A DNA stretch of 39,048 nt from Dysgonamonadaceae bacterium (GTDB taxonomy: Bacteria > Bacteroidota > Bacteroidia > Bacteroidales > Azobacteroidaceae), in NCBI GenBank assembly GCA_031275735.1, contig JAISOJ010000029.1, positions 1-39,048 of the forward strand, given 5' to 3'. The notes beneath the pieces were generated by a model that was given only the letters and a program-made list of their open reading frames with translations, searched no databases and was not told the DNA's origin. Each line of letters starts with the position of its first letter. The first letter of the stretch is position 1. The position numbers and the translations under genes are program-made. Shown here piece by piece: positions 28,501-35,737 of this stretch.

Positions 28501-31107
28501 AAAATGTTGACTTTTTCGACAGACAAATCCTCGTATGAAACAGGCGAAGATGTTACGGTTATTATTCCGGCGTCGGCTGGAGGAAATGCTTTGGTGGTAT
28601 TGGAAAACGGTTCGACAGTATTAAAACGGGAGTGGGTGAGATTATCTGGTCAGGAAGATACGAAATACGTCTTTAAAGCCGCGCCTGCAATGAGTCCTAA
28701 TTTTTATGTTCATATCAGCTTATTACAACCACACGCACAGACAGTCAACGATTTGCCTATCCGGATGTACGGAGTGGTTCCCGTGTTTATTTCCAATAAA
28801 GAATCCGTGTTGAATCCGCAGATAAACATGCCGGACGTCCTTCGCCCCGAAACGGAATTTACGGTAGAAGTCAGCGAAAAAGAAGGCAAACCGATGACTT
28901 ATACCTTGGCTGTGGTGGACGATGGCTTACTTGATTTAACGAATTTCAAAACACCTAATCCGTGGTCGGAATTTTATGCCCGCGAGGCTTTGGGAATCCG
29001 TACTTGGGATATGTTTGATGATGTATTAGGCGCTTTTGGCGGTAAATATTCGGCCTTGTTCAGCGTGGGCGGAGACGAAGATATGAAGCTTGCCAATACG
29101 AAAGCCAATCGTTTCAAACCGGTTGTGAAATATTTAGGACCGTTTGCTTTGAATAAGGGAGAAAAAAAGAAGCATAAAATAACATTGCCGGTTTATGTAG
29201 GCTCCGTTCGTACGATGATTGTGGCAGGACAAGACGGCGCTTACGGAAAAGCGGAAAAAACAACTCCGGTTCGTTCGCCCTTGATGCTATTGTCTTCTTT
29301 GCCGAGAGTCGTAAGCACGAATGAAGAAATCAGTCTTCCGGTCAATATTTTTGCTATGGAAAATTCGGTAAAAAACGTGTCGGTCAAAGTGGAAACCAAC
29401 GGTTTGCTCCAAATAGCAGGTGAAAACAATCAATCGATTCGTTTTACTAAACCCGGCGACGAGATGATGTATTTTCGAATGAGAACTACCTCGAAAACCG
29501 GTGTCGGAAAAGTAACTGTTACAGCTAGCGGCGGCGGAAAAATATCGAAAGAAACCATCGAAATAGATGTGCGCAACCCTAATCCGGCGGTTATTTTATC
29601 GGAATACCAATTGTTGGACGCCGGAAAAACCGGAAATTTCAATTACCGGATTACCGGAACTTCGGATGACGATTGGGTGAAACTCGAAGTTTCGAGAATT
29701 CCTTCGGTAGATATCGTTCGCCGTTTGGATTTCTTGTACAATTATGGGAATTATTGTTCCGAACAATTGACGTCGACCGCTTTACCTTTATTATACATTA
29801 CTCAGTTCAAAGACGTGGATAATGTTGAGACGGAAACTATCAAAAAAAATATCCGCGAAGCGATTCGAAGCTTATATGGACGGCAATTATCTAACGGCGG
29901 TATTGTTTATTGGCCGGGACAAAATCAGGCCAATGAATGGATTACTTCGTATGCAGGTAGTTTCCTGGTATTAGCGAAAGAAAAAGGTTTTGAAGTAAAT
30001 GAAGGCGTATTGAATCGCTGGAAAGCCTATCAATCTCAAGAAGCCCGAAATTGGTCGCCCGCTCCGGTTAATGATTATATCGCTAAAGAATCTACTTTCC
30101 AACAGGCTTTCCGCCTTTATAGTTTGGCTTTGGCCGATGCTCCCGAATTAGGAGCGATGAACCGGTTGAAAGAAACGAAAGACCTTTTCTTGCAGTCCCG
30201 GTGGCTACTGGCTACAGCGTATGCTCTCAGTGGAAAAATGCAACCGGCGGAAGAATTGATATTCAATATTTCGTCCGACATTGCGCCTTATTATTCGAGT
30301 TATACTTACGGTTCTTCCGAACGTGACGAATCTTTGATTCTTCAAGCTTTAATAGAAATGGGGCGTATGGATGCAGCTTTCAAACAAGCGCAGAAAATAG
30401 CAAAAAAACTCTCGAAACAAACGTATTTCGATACGCAATCGACGGCCTTTGCTCTGATGTCTATGGGAAATTTAGCCGAAAAAATATCCGGCACCCTTGA
30501 ATTTAATTGGACGCTAAACGGAAAAAATCAAGACGAAGTGAAATCGGGTAAAGCCTCTTACCAGATCCAATTACCTTCTAAAGCGGACGAAGGAAATCTT
30601 TCAATTACCAATAAAGGTCGCGGATCGCTTTATGTGAATTTAGTTTCGAAATCACGGCCTATCAACGATACGTTTCCATCTGTAGCAAACAATTTACATT
30701 TGGATGTTTCCTATGCCGATTTATCCGGCAAAACGATAAATGTATCGAAAATCAAACAAGGAACAGATTTTACCGCTATAATTAAAGTTTCGAATATCAG
30801 CGCTGTGGACGATTACACCGATTTGGCTTTGACGCACATCATTCCTTCGGGTTGGGAAATTTTTAACGAACGGATGACTTCCGGAGATAACGTTACGGCG
30901 TCGGATGTTTATACGTATCGTGATGTACGTGACGACCGCGTATTAACATATTTCGACTTGCCGAGGGGAAAAGCTAAAGTATTCAAAGTTCGCTTGCAAG
31001 CCTCGTATGCCGGTTCGTTTGTTTTGCCGGCTATTGCCTGTGAAGCCATGTACAATACGTCGGCGCAGGCAAGAACCCAGGCGAGTAGGGTAGTGGTGAT
31101 TCAATAA
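25516..31107 (+). CDS. Alpha-2-macroglobulin family lipoprotein with thioester motif
   Basis: A giant envelope protein of 1863 residues. I place the start at ATG 25516 because it directly precedes a lipoprotein signal peptide (KRSKIINRFSFGILHSLFLF ... LLSLFLSC, lipobox LFLSC), anchoring the protein to a membrane facing the periplasm or surface. The MG2 signature GYIYGERGVWRPGDTLHV lies near residue 640, the A2M core with MLLSSLPRVVSTNEEISLPV near 1260, and the thioester motif CSEQ at about 1414-1417 (NYCSEQLTSTALPLLYI), followed by the thioester-domain helices (LSNGGIVYWPGQ and on) and a C-terminal receptor-like domain. Bacterial homologues trap attacking proteases covalently. Many are paired with penicillin-binding protein 1C; no such gene follows here. 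It is a single gene behind a terminator. Confidence 0.92.
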   Translation: MKRSKIINRFSFGILHSLFLFYVIICLLSLFLSCSKKEFVPDSEFVSYINAYTGGLVSSSSTIRIELVNGQADVESGSATKEKLFSFSPSIKGKAYWLDNRTIEFVPDKGALKNGETYQAQFKLGKVISVDKRHEIFHFSFAVEEKSIEILVRPVNISDPALATVTGEIHLNEKFELDLIQKAFQVQMGDKQALSPEIEATGDAHIFRFLLRDIPRKKTDIDLEITVDGTVLGIDKIVSQTLNIPALNVFKVLSTELISEPENGVRITFSYPLSTTQDLRGLIIIPELSNYTTQLKDNIVAIYFDRSGKEKITVNVDKGIKNTQGEKMEETFSKALSLEILKPQVEILKSGSIIPHSNNLTLPFRAVNLSAVDLKIIQIYENNILPFLQRNTLNGSYELRRAGRMVYKKTIRLDNPSSPKLQDWQNYSIDLSKIIRQDPGSIYRIELSFKQSYSTYSCDKKSEKTVSEDASEMVTPLDVSVDEREENYWDSPYPEYDNSDYDWELYDWEERNNPCHPSYYMLSERKASRNVIMSDIGVIAKTNSAGKWWVAVSNLLDTKPVSGVDITFYNYQLQAVASAKTDVNGFAVVESKGKLFALVASANGQKTYLRLVEGEDNSLSRFDVGGKIIEKGLRGYIYGERGVWRPGDTLHVTFILYDLEKKIPENHPVSLEVYNSQGQFFTKQILTKGVNGFYTFHIPTPAEAPTGLWNAYIKIGGTSFHKSFRIETIKPNRLKINLALTGKHLDASSGSVPASLTSSWLTGATAHGLEVKVEMTLSKASTQFEGYENYIFNNPATDFSFSQSELFNGTLNNEGSAKFDMKMPYAGNAPGMLNANIVCRVFEPGGDASIYTENIPFSPFVSYVGLNLNQEKDKYIETDTDHRFQVVTVNADGKPVDRDNLEYRIYKIGWSWWWENNNEAFSNYISNSSFKPVVVGKLKTINGKTGFNFNLQYPDWGRFLVYVKDKDSGHAVGGTVYIDWPMWRGRSNKTDPDGIKMLTFSTDKSSYETGEDVTVIIPASAGGNALVVLENGSTVLKREWVRLSGQEDTKYVFKAAPAMSPNFYVHISLLQPHAQTVNDLPIRMYGVVPVFISNKESVLNPQINMPDVLRPETEFTVEVSEKEGKPMTYTLAVVDDGLLDLTNFKTPNPWSEFYAREALGIRTWDMFDDVLGAFGGKYSALFSVGGDEDMKLANTKANRFKPVVKYLGPFALNKGEKKKHKITLPVYVGSVRTMIVAGQDGAYGKAEKTTPVRSPLMLLSSLPRVVSTNEEISLPVNIFAMENSVKNVSVKVETNGLLQIAGENNQSIRFTKPGDEMMYFRMRTTSKTGVGKVTVTASGGGKISKETIEIDVRNPNPAVILSEYQLLDAGKTGNFNYRITGTSDDDWVKLEVSRIPSVDIVRRLDFLYNYGNYCSEQLTSTALPLLYITQFKDVDNVETETIKKNIREAIRSLYGRQLSNGGIVYWPGQNQANEWITSYAGSFLVLAKEKGFEVNEGVLNRWKAYQSQEARNWSPAPVNDYIAKESTFQQAFRLYSLALADAPELGAMNRLKETKDLFLQSRWLLATAYALSGKMQPAEELIFNISSDIAPYYSSYTYGSSERDESLILQALIEMGRMDAAFKQAQKIAKKLSKQTYFDTQSTAFALMSMGNLAEKISGTLEFNWTLNGKNQDEVKSGKASYQIQLPSKADEGNLSITNKGRGSLYVNLVSKSRPINDTFPSVANNLHLDVSYADLSGKTINVSKIKQGTDFTAIIKVSNISAVDDYTDLALTHIIPSGWEIFNERMTSGDNVTASDVYTYRDVRDDRVLTYFDLPRGKAKVFKVRLQASYAGSFVLPAIACEAMYNTSAQARTQASRVVVIQ

Positions 31108-31171
31108 ATCACCCTATCCTTCAACCGTAAATAATATTTTCTTTTTCGTTCCGGTTTTTAGGGCAGATTAA

Positions 31172-31540
31172 TTACCTTTTTCTACTATTTTCCAACATTT
31201 CGCTTCTTTTTTTCTTATACAGTTCCAATTGTTCGGCAGTTAAAATTCCGGAAAAAGCCGTTTCTTTTTCCTTTTCCAAAGCTAACATGGTTTCCCGGAT
31301 TTTTTCGCGGTCACCCTCGGAAGATTGGAAGATAACCTGTTGTGCTTTAGCAAATAATAGATTGACTGAATCAACAGGGGCAATTTGTTCCGATGTTAAA
31401 TTTAATTCTTTAATCATCCATTCCGTCGTCATTTTAGCGCGTTCTTCGACGCTCATTTTTTGTCCTCCGCGGGCATTTTGAGCGTTCGCTAAAGAAAAAA
31501 CCATTGACAGTAATACTGTTACACACAAGATTCGTTTCAT
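31172..31540 (-). CDS. Small secreted Spy/DUF4890-like protein
   Basis: A 122-residue protein with a signal peptide (KRILCVTVLLSMVFSLANAQ, cleavage near residue 20) and a short, highly charged helical body. It carries two LTxEQ-type motifs (ELNLTSEQIAPVD near 46 and GILTAEQLELYKKKRSEM near 98) like periplasmic Spy/CpxP-type proteins and the Bacteroidetes DUF4890 group. These motifs are usually found in helical cradle proteins with chaperone or metal-sensing roles, but the function here is not established. It sits 53 bp downstream of atpG on the same strand and converges with the macroglobulin gene. Confidence 0.7.
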   Translation of the reverse strand: MKRILCVTVLLSMVFSLANAQNARGGQKMSVEERAKMTTEWMIKELNLTSEQIAPVDSVNLLFAKAQQVIFQSSEGDREKIRETMLALEKEKETAFSGILTAEQLELYKKKRSEMLENSRKR

Positions 31541-31593
31541 AATAAATCAGAATTAAAATATTTATAATAGACTTTATACAAGCAAATCGCGCC

Positions 31594-32469
31594 CTATTTC
31601 AACGCTTCCGAGCCGCCGATAATATCCAGCAATTCGCTCGTTATCGCTTGTTGGCGCTGTTTATTAAACTGGATGGTCAACCCATCCAGAATCTCGTCGG
31701 CATTGTCGGTAGCAATCTGCATCGCCACTGTACGGGCTGCCTGTTCCGCCGCTGCCGAATCCAGCAGTATGGCGTATATCTTGCTTCGTAAAGACTTTGG
31801 AATTAAGGTGTTTAACAATGTTTCCCTGTCCGGTTCGATAAGGTAGTCCGTCGAAATGTTTTTCCCGTTCGACTTATCCGTTAAAATCACCGGCAGGAAA
31901 ATTTCTTCCATCGGCACTTGAACTGCCGTACTCTTGAAATGGTTGTAAATCAACTCCACCCGATCGACTTTATTCGTGAGAAAATCGGCGATCAACCCGT
32001 CGGCGATGGCTTTGGCTCCGTCGAAATGAGGCTTGTCTATCAACGAAAGGTAACTTCCCGCGATTTCAACCGGAAAAACCCATTTCCGCACCGCTTCTTC
32101 CACTTTTTTTCCTATCGGATAAACGGCTGTTTCACAGTTCAATTTCCGGTATTTTTCCAAGGCTTTCGCCAATAAGCGGATAATGTTGGAATTGAAAGCG
32201 CCGCATAAACTGGAATTGGACGAAAGGACTACGATAGCTACCCGTTTCACTTCGCGCGTTTCCGATAGGGGTGAGTTGAATTCTTCCGAGGCGGACGAAA
32301 GAAAACGGTTCAATATGTCGGTCAAGCGGTTTTCGTAAGGCAAAAACCGTTCGATTTGGTATTGCGCCTTGCGAAGCTTTGCCGAAGCCACCATTTTCAT
32401 CGCCGCCGTAATTTTCTGCGTCGATTTTACCGAAGCTATACGTCCTTTTATTTCTTTTAATGAAGCCAT
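31594..32469 (-). CDS. atpG: ATP synthase F1 subunit gamma
   Basis: The central rotor stalk of the F1 motor, 291 residues. The N-terminal helix IKGRIASVKSTQKITAAMKM (6-25) and the C-terminal helix ending NKQRQQAITSELLDIIGGSE are the two strands of the rotating coiled coil; SSNSSLCGAFNSNIIRLL (about 88-105) is the conserved central region. It is the last gene of the ATP synthase operon. The gap to atpA contains one copy of the 21-nt palindrome. Confidence 0.97.
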   Translation of the reverse strand: MASLKEIKGRIASVKSTQKITAAMKMVASAKLRKAQYQIERFLPYENRLTDILNRFLSSASEEFNSPLSETREVKRVAIVVLSSNSSLCGAFNSNIIRLLAKALEKYRKLNCETAVYPIGKKVEEAVRKWVFPVEIAGSYLSLIDKPHFDGAKAIADGLIADFLTNKVDRVELIYNHFKSTAVQVPMEEIFLPVILTDKSNGKNISTDYLIEPDRETLLNTLIPKSLRSKIYAILLDSAAAEQAARTVAMQIATDNADEILDGLTIQFNKQRQQAITSELLDIIGGSEALK

Positions 32470-32496
32470 GTTTTTAAATTAAGAATGAAACGGGGG

Positions 32497-32517
32497 ATTG
32501 CGGGTCTAGCCCGTAAT
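32497..32517. repeat. 21-nt palindrome, copy 1 (atpA-atpG gap)
   Basis: The sequence has the pattern ATTGCGGG-N5-CCCGTAAT, 8-bp arms with one G-U-type mismatch and a TCTAG loop. Same architecture as the copies at 35657-35677 and 36515-36535. It lies in the 75-bp gap between the atpA stop and the atpG start, where it would form a hairpin in the polycistronic mRNA without a T-tract. Confidence 0.8.
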
Positions 32518-32544
32518 GACAACTTTTTTCCAAACCCCAAAGCG

Positions 32545-34125
32545 TCATTGAAACCCTTTGACTAATTCCGTCGCCGTCTGAACAAGCAATTGCTCTACTT
32601 CTTCGTTGAGAACGCCGCTTTTGAGTACATCCAATACTTCTTTGCGGTATTTTACTTCCAGTATTTCGAGAAATTCTTTAGCAAATTCATTGACTTTTTC
32701 TACCGGCACGTCATACAGTAAACCTTTGGTTCCTGCGTAGATAATGGCAATTTCCTTCTCTACCGGCAACGGATGGTATTGCGGCTGAATAAGCAAAGCG
32801 GCATTTTTCTTTCCTTTATCCAAAGTTTTTCGCGTAACGGCGTCCATGTCGCCTCCGAATTTGGTAAATGCTTCCAGTTCCCTGTATTGCGCCTGGTCGG
32901 TCTTCAATGTACCGGCAATTTTTTTCATTGCCTTGATCTGGGCGTTTCCTCCGACTCTTGATACGGAGATGCCGACATTGATTGCGGGACGGATACCCGC
33001 GTTAAACAGGTTGGTTTCAAGGAAAATCTGTCCGTCGGTAATGGAAATCACGTTGGTCGGAATGTAGGCGGAAATATCGCCGGCTTGCGTTTCGATAATC
33101 GGCAATGCCGTCAGCGAGCCGCCTCCCTTGACAAAAGGTTTCAGATTTTCCGGCAAATCGTTCATTTGGGCGGCTACTTCATCGTTGTTGATGATTTTGG
33201 CGGCGCGCTCCAACAAGCGGGAATGGAGATAGAAAATATCGCCCGGATATGCTTCCCGACCGGAAGGGCGGCGAAGAATCAACGATACTTCGCGGTAAGA
33301 AACGGCTTGTTTGGATAAATCGTCGTAGATGACCAGGGCGGCGCGTCCCGTATCGCGGAAAAACTCCCCGATGGCAGCGCCTGCAAACGGTGCATAAAAC
33401 CGCAAAGCCGCCGGATCGGATGCTGAAGCGGCTACGACAACGGTGTATTCGAGCGCTCCTTTTTCCCTCAGGGTGTTGACGATATTGGCAATTGTCGAGC
33501 CTTTTTGCCCGATGGCGACGTAGATGCAGTAGACCGGCTTTCCGGCCAGGTAATTTTCCCGCTGATTGATGATGGTGTCGATGCCGATAGCGGTTTTCCC
33601 GGTTTGGCGGTCGCCGATGATTAACTCGCGTTGTCCGCGACCGATGGGAATCATGGCGTCAATGGCAATGATACCCGTTTGCAGCGGTTCATTTACGGGC
33701 TGACGGAAAATCACGCCGGGCGCTTTGCGTTCCAGCGGCATTTCCAGCAACTGTCCGTCGATCGATCCTTTGCCGTCGATCGCTTGTCCCAACGGATTGA
33801 TGACCCGCCCCAAAAGACCTTCGCCGGCGCGAATGGAAGCGATGCGGCCGGTGCGTTTCACCGTATCGCCTTCTTTGATCTGGTCGGTATGCCCCAACAG
33901 TACGGCGCCGACATTGTCTTCTTCCAGATTCATCACGACGCCCATTTCGCCGTTCTCAAATTGAAGAAGTTCTCCGGATTCGGCATTACTCAAACCGAAA
34001 ATGCGGACTACGCCGTCGCTGACCTGAAGTACTACGCCCACTTCTTCAAATTTTACGCGGGTGTCGATGCCTTCGAGTTGCATTTTCAGTATTTCCGAAA
34101 CTTCACTTGCTTTTATATCTGGCAT
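32545..34125 (-). CDS. atpA: ATP synthase F1 subunit alpha
   Basis: The regulatory nucleotide-binding subunit of F1, 526 residues from ATG 34125 ([16 protein letters not shown]). An upstream in-frame start at 34173 would add 16 residues translated from the repeat array and is rejected. Visible motifs are the Walker A GDRQTGKT (171-178) and the [20 protein letters not shown] block; [13 protein letters not shown] is the alpha signature carrying the catalytic arginine finger. Full length. It lies between atpH and atpG as usual in Bacteroidetes. Confidence 0.97.
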   Translation of the reverse strand: MPDIKASEVSEILKMQLEGIDTRVKFEEVGVVLQVSDGVVRIFGLSNAESGELLQFENGEMGVVMNLEEDNVGAVLLGHTDQIKEGDTVKRTGRIASIRAGEGLLGRVINPLGQAIDGKGSIDGQLLEMPLERKAPGVIFRQPVNEPLQTGIIAIDAMIPIGRGQRELIIGDRQTGKTAIGIDTIINQRENYLAGKPVYCIYVAIGQKGSTIANIVNTLREKGALEYTVVVAASASDPAALRFYAPFAGAAIGEFFRDTGRAALVIYDDLSKQAVSYREVSLILRRPSGREAYPGDIFYLHSRLLERAAKIINNDEVAAQMNDLPENLKPFVKGGGSLTALPIIETQAGDISAYIPTNVISITDGQIFLETNLFNAGIRPAINVGISVSRVGGNAQIKAMKKIAGTLKTDQAQYRELEAFTKFGGDMDAVTRKTLDKGKKNAALLIQPQYHPLPVEKEIAIIYAGTKGLLYDVPVEKVNEFAKEFLEILEVKYRKEVLDVLKSGVLNEEVEQLLVQTATELVKGFQ

Positions 34126-34140
34126 AATTTTTTTTTTTAG

Positions 34141-34235
34141 TAAACGAGTAGACAAGACTTGTTTACTTGTCACTCGTTTACTTGTTTACTCGTTTACTTG
34201 TTTACTTGTCACTTGTTTACTTGTCACTTGTTTAC
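34141..34235. repeat. Array of 7-8-nt units between atpH and atpA
   Basis: Read on the minus strand, about a dozen units of the types AAGTAAAC, AAGTGAC, GAGTAAAC and GAGTGAC follow each other from the end of atpH almost to the atpA ribosome-binding region. The atpH stop codon (TGA in AAC AAG TGA) is itself part of a unit. Units are imperfect and of mixed 7- and 8-nt length, with no spacers, so this is not a CRISPR. Confidence 0.85.
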
Positions 34236-34763
34236 TAATTCCAGCCGTAGCCGGTTCAATTGATTTTTCACACTTGCATCTAAACGAAAGTCTTCGATTT
34301 CCAGAATGAATCCTCCGACAATGTTTTCGTCGATTGTTGCCGCAAAATCTACCTGTTTGTCTTTTTCCTTGACAACAAGGTCAATAAGCGCTTTTTGCAT
34401 GTCAATATCCGCCTGTTCCGTTGTGGTCAGCTTGATAATCGTCCTGTTTTTTTCTTTTCGATAAACTTTGTCATACACCAAAGCGATGTGCTGCATGTAG
34501 TGTCCCCGTCCGTTCTTAATCACTAAGCGAACGGCCTGTTGACAGGCGTCGCTTGGCGTTTTGCCGGCGGCGGTGATCAGGACGTTTATCTTTTCGGCGG
34601 AAGGAACGGTCGGGTCTTCCAAAACTTTTCCCAGTAAGGGAAAAGCGGTGAATTGTTCTGACAGGGCCTTCATTTCCGCGTGAAGACGCTCTTCTTCGCC
34701 TCGTCCTGCAGCATATTGAAAAATAGCTTTGGCATAGCGTGTCGAAATTGTTCCTACATTCAT
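34224..34763 (-). CDS. atpH: ATP synthase subunit delta (OSCP)
   Basis: The peripheral-stalk cap that binds the top of F1, 179 residues, normal for the family. The N-terminal helix bundle starts NVGTISTRYAKAIFQYAAGR, and the C-terminal part ends with the conserved IDENIVGGFILEIEDFRLDA and SVKNQLNRLRLELVNK. It starts 4 bp after the atpF stop. Its final codons and stop are drawn from the short-repeat array that fills the gap to atpA, so the natural C-terminus may have been slightly altered. Confidence 0.95.
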   Translation of the reverse strand: MNVGTISTRYAKAIFQYAAGRGEEERLHAEMKALSEQFTAFPLLGKVLEDPTVPSAEKINVLITAAGKTPSDACQQAVRLVIKNGRGHYMQHIALVYDKVYRKEKNRTIIKLTTTEQADIDMQKALIDLVVKEKDKQVDFAATIDENIVGGFILEIEDFRLDASVKNQLNRLRLELVNK

Positions 34764-34767
34764 TTTT

Positions 34768-35262
34768 TTAATTTTTCTGCGCTTCTTCGATCAGCTTATC
34801 GACTAATTCGCGTTGGGCGGCTTGATTGTCCAGGTTTCTGCGGAGGATTTTTTCCGCAATGTCGATGGAAAGCGCTGCAACCTGATTCCGTATATCGCGA
34901 ATCGCCATTTCTTTTTCTTTTTGAATGGTAATTTTTGCTTCGGCAATCAGTTTGGCGGCTTCCCTGGCTGCCTGTTCTTTGGCTTCTCCGATAATCTTAT
35001 TCCGCACTTCGTTGGCGTCTTTCAGGATGCGAATTTCTTCTTCCCTGGTCCGGTGCAAAATCCGGTCGCCTTCTTCCCTGATTCCGGCAAGACGGTCGTT
35101 TGCCGCTTTCGCCGCTTCCAACGATTTGTCGATAAAGGCTTTCCGTTCATCTACCATTTTTACGATAATCGGAAAACCGTATTTGGCAAGCACGAAGAAG
35201 ACTACTCCAAAGGAGAGGAGCATCCAAAACAAGAGTCCGGGATCCGGTGTTAATAACGACAT
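34768..35262 (-). CDS. atpF: ATP synthase F0 subunit b
   Basis: The peripheral-stalk subunit, 164 residues: a single N-terminal transmembrane helix (GLLFWMLLSFGVVFFVLAKY, about 9-28) followed by a long charged coiled coil (DERKAFIDKSLEAAKAANDR onward) that reaches up to delta. Standard length and layout; 10 bp after atpE and 4 bp before atpH. Confidence 0.97.
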   Translation of the reverse strand: MSLLTPDPGLLFWMLLSFGVVFFVLAKYGFPIIVKMVDERKAFIDKSLEAAKAANDRLAGIREEGDRILHRTREEEIRILKDANEVRNKIIGEAKEQAAREAAKLIAEAKITIQKEKEMAIRDIRNQVAALSIDIAEKILRRNLDNQAAQRELVDKLIEEAQKN

Positions 35263-35272
35263 GGTTTGTTAT

Positions 35273-35521
35273 TTATAAAAGGAATCCACAAACTACAATG
35301 GCGAAAAGAGCAGCTCCTTCCACCAAAGCGGCGGCAATAATCATGTTTGTACGGATGTCTCCCGTTGCTTCCGGTTGACGTGCAATCCCTTCCATTGCCG
35401 AGGCGCCGATTTTCCCGATACCCAAACCTGCGCCAATAACTGCTAATCCTGCTCCCAATCCTGCGCCGAATTTTGCTAAACCGGCTCCTGCTGCTGCCTG
35501 TAATAAAATTGTCATTAACAT
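35273..35521 (-). CDS. atpE: ATP synthase F0 subunit c
   Basis: The rotor-ring proteolipid, 82 residues, two transmembrane helices joined by the polar loop ARQPEA (47-52). The ion-binding carboxylate is Glu68 in ALVEGAALFAIV. Glycine follows the glutamate, and the Na+-type ES/ET pair is absent, so proton coupling is expected. The start may be Met1 or Met3 (ATG at 35521 or 35515). The 216-bp gap upstream to atpB is long for this operon and is filled with repeats. Confidence 0.97.
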   Translation of the reverse strand: MLMTILLQAAAGAGLAKFGAGLGAGLAVIGAGLGIGKIGASAMEGIARQPEATGDIRTNMIIAAALVEGAALFAIVVCGFLL

Positions 35522-35737
35522 AATTTTAATAATTTAATTTTTTAATTCCTAAATCCCCTGGGGGGACTTTGGAGTTGTGATATTTGTTTTTATATTTAAT
35601 TTTCTATTTCATAATAAGTTAACGGGTAAACAAGTGACGAGCGACAGGCGGCCTTCATTGCGGACTTGATCCGCAATCTCCTTGTTTACTTGTTTTCGAG
35701 TGTTTATTAAACATGCATGTTTCATCATAATCATTCG
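35522..35737. repeat. Repeat cluster between atpB and atpE
   Basis: Three kinds of short repeat are packed here. An AAATCCCC/GGGGACTT palindrome with a two-base spacer lies near 35550-35570. Short 7-nt-type units (GTAAAC, AAGTGACG, AGCGAC) lie at about 35617-35645 and again at 35681-35705 (CTTGTTTACTTGTTT). Between them is the 21-nt palindrome copy 2 at 35657-35677. No gene or clear regulatory site is present. Confidence 0.75.
35657..35677. repeat. 21-nt palindrome, copy 2 (atpB-atpE gap)
   Basis: ATTGCGGA-CTTGA-TCCGCAAT: perfect 8-bp arms around a 5-nt loop. The substitution pair (G to A in one arm, C to T in the other) relative to the other copies preserves pairing. Runs of the 7-8-nt units flank it on both sides. 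Confidence 0.85.

Noticed and set aside
31108-31171. Terminator between the macroglobulin and Spy-like genes
   Set aside because: Only a weak AACCG/CGGTT pairing with a long loop is present; not enough to call.
34126-34173. Sixteen-residue N-terminal extension of atpA
   Set aside because: The extra codons are translated repeat units and a poly-A tract; [13 protein letters not shown] is the normal beginning.
34141-34235. Possible CRISPR array between atpH and atpA
   Set aside because: Units are 7-8 nt, imperfect and directly adjacent, with no unique spacers and no cas genes in the window.
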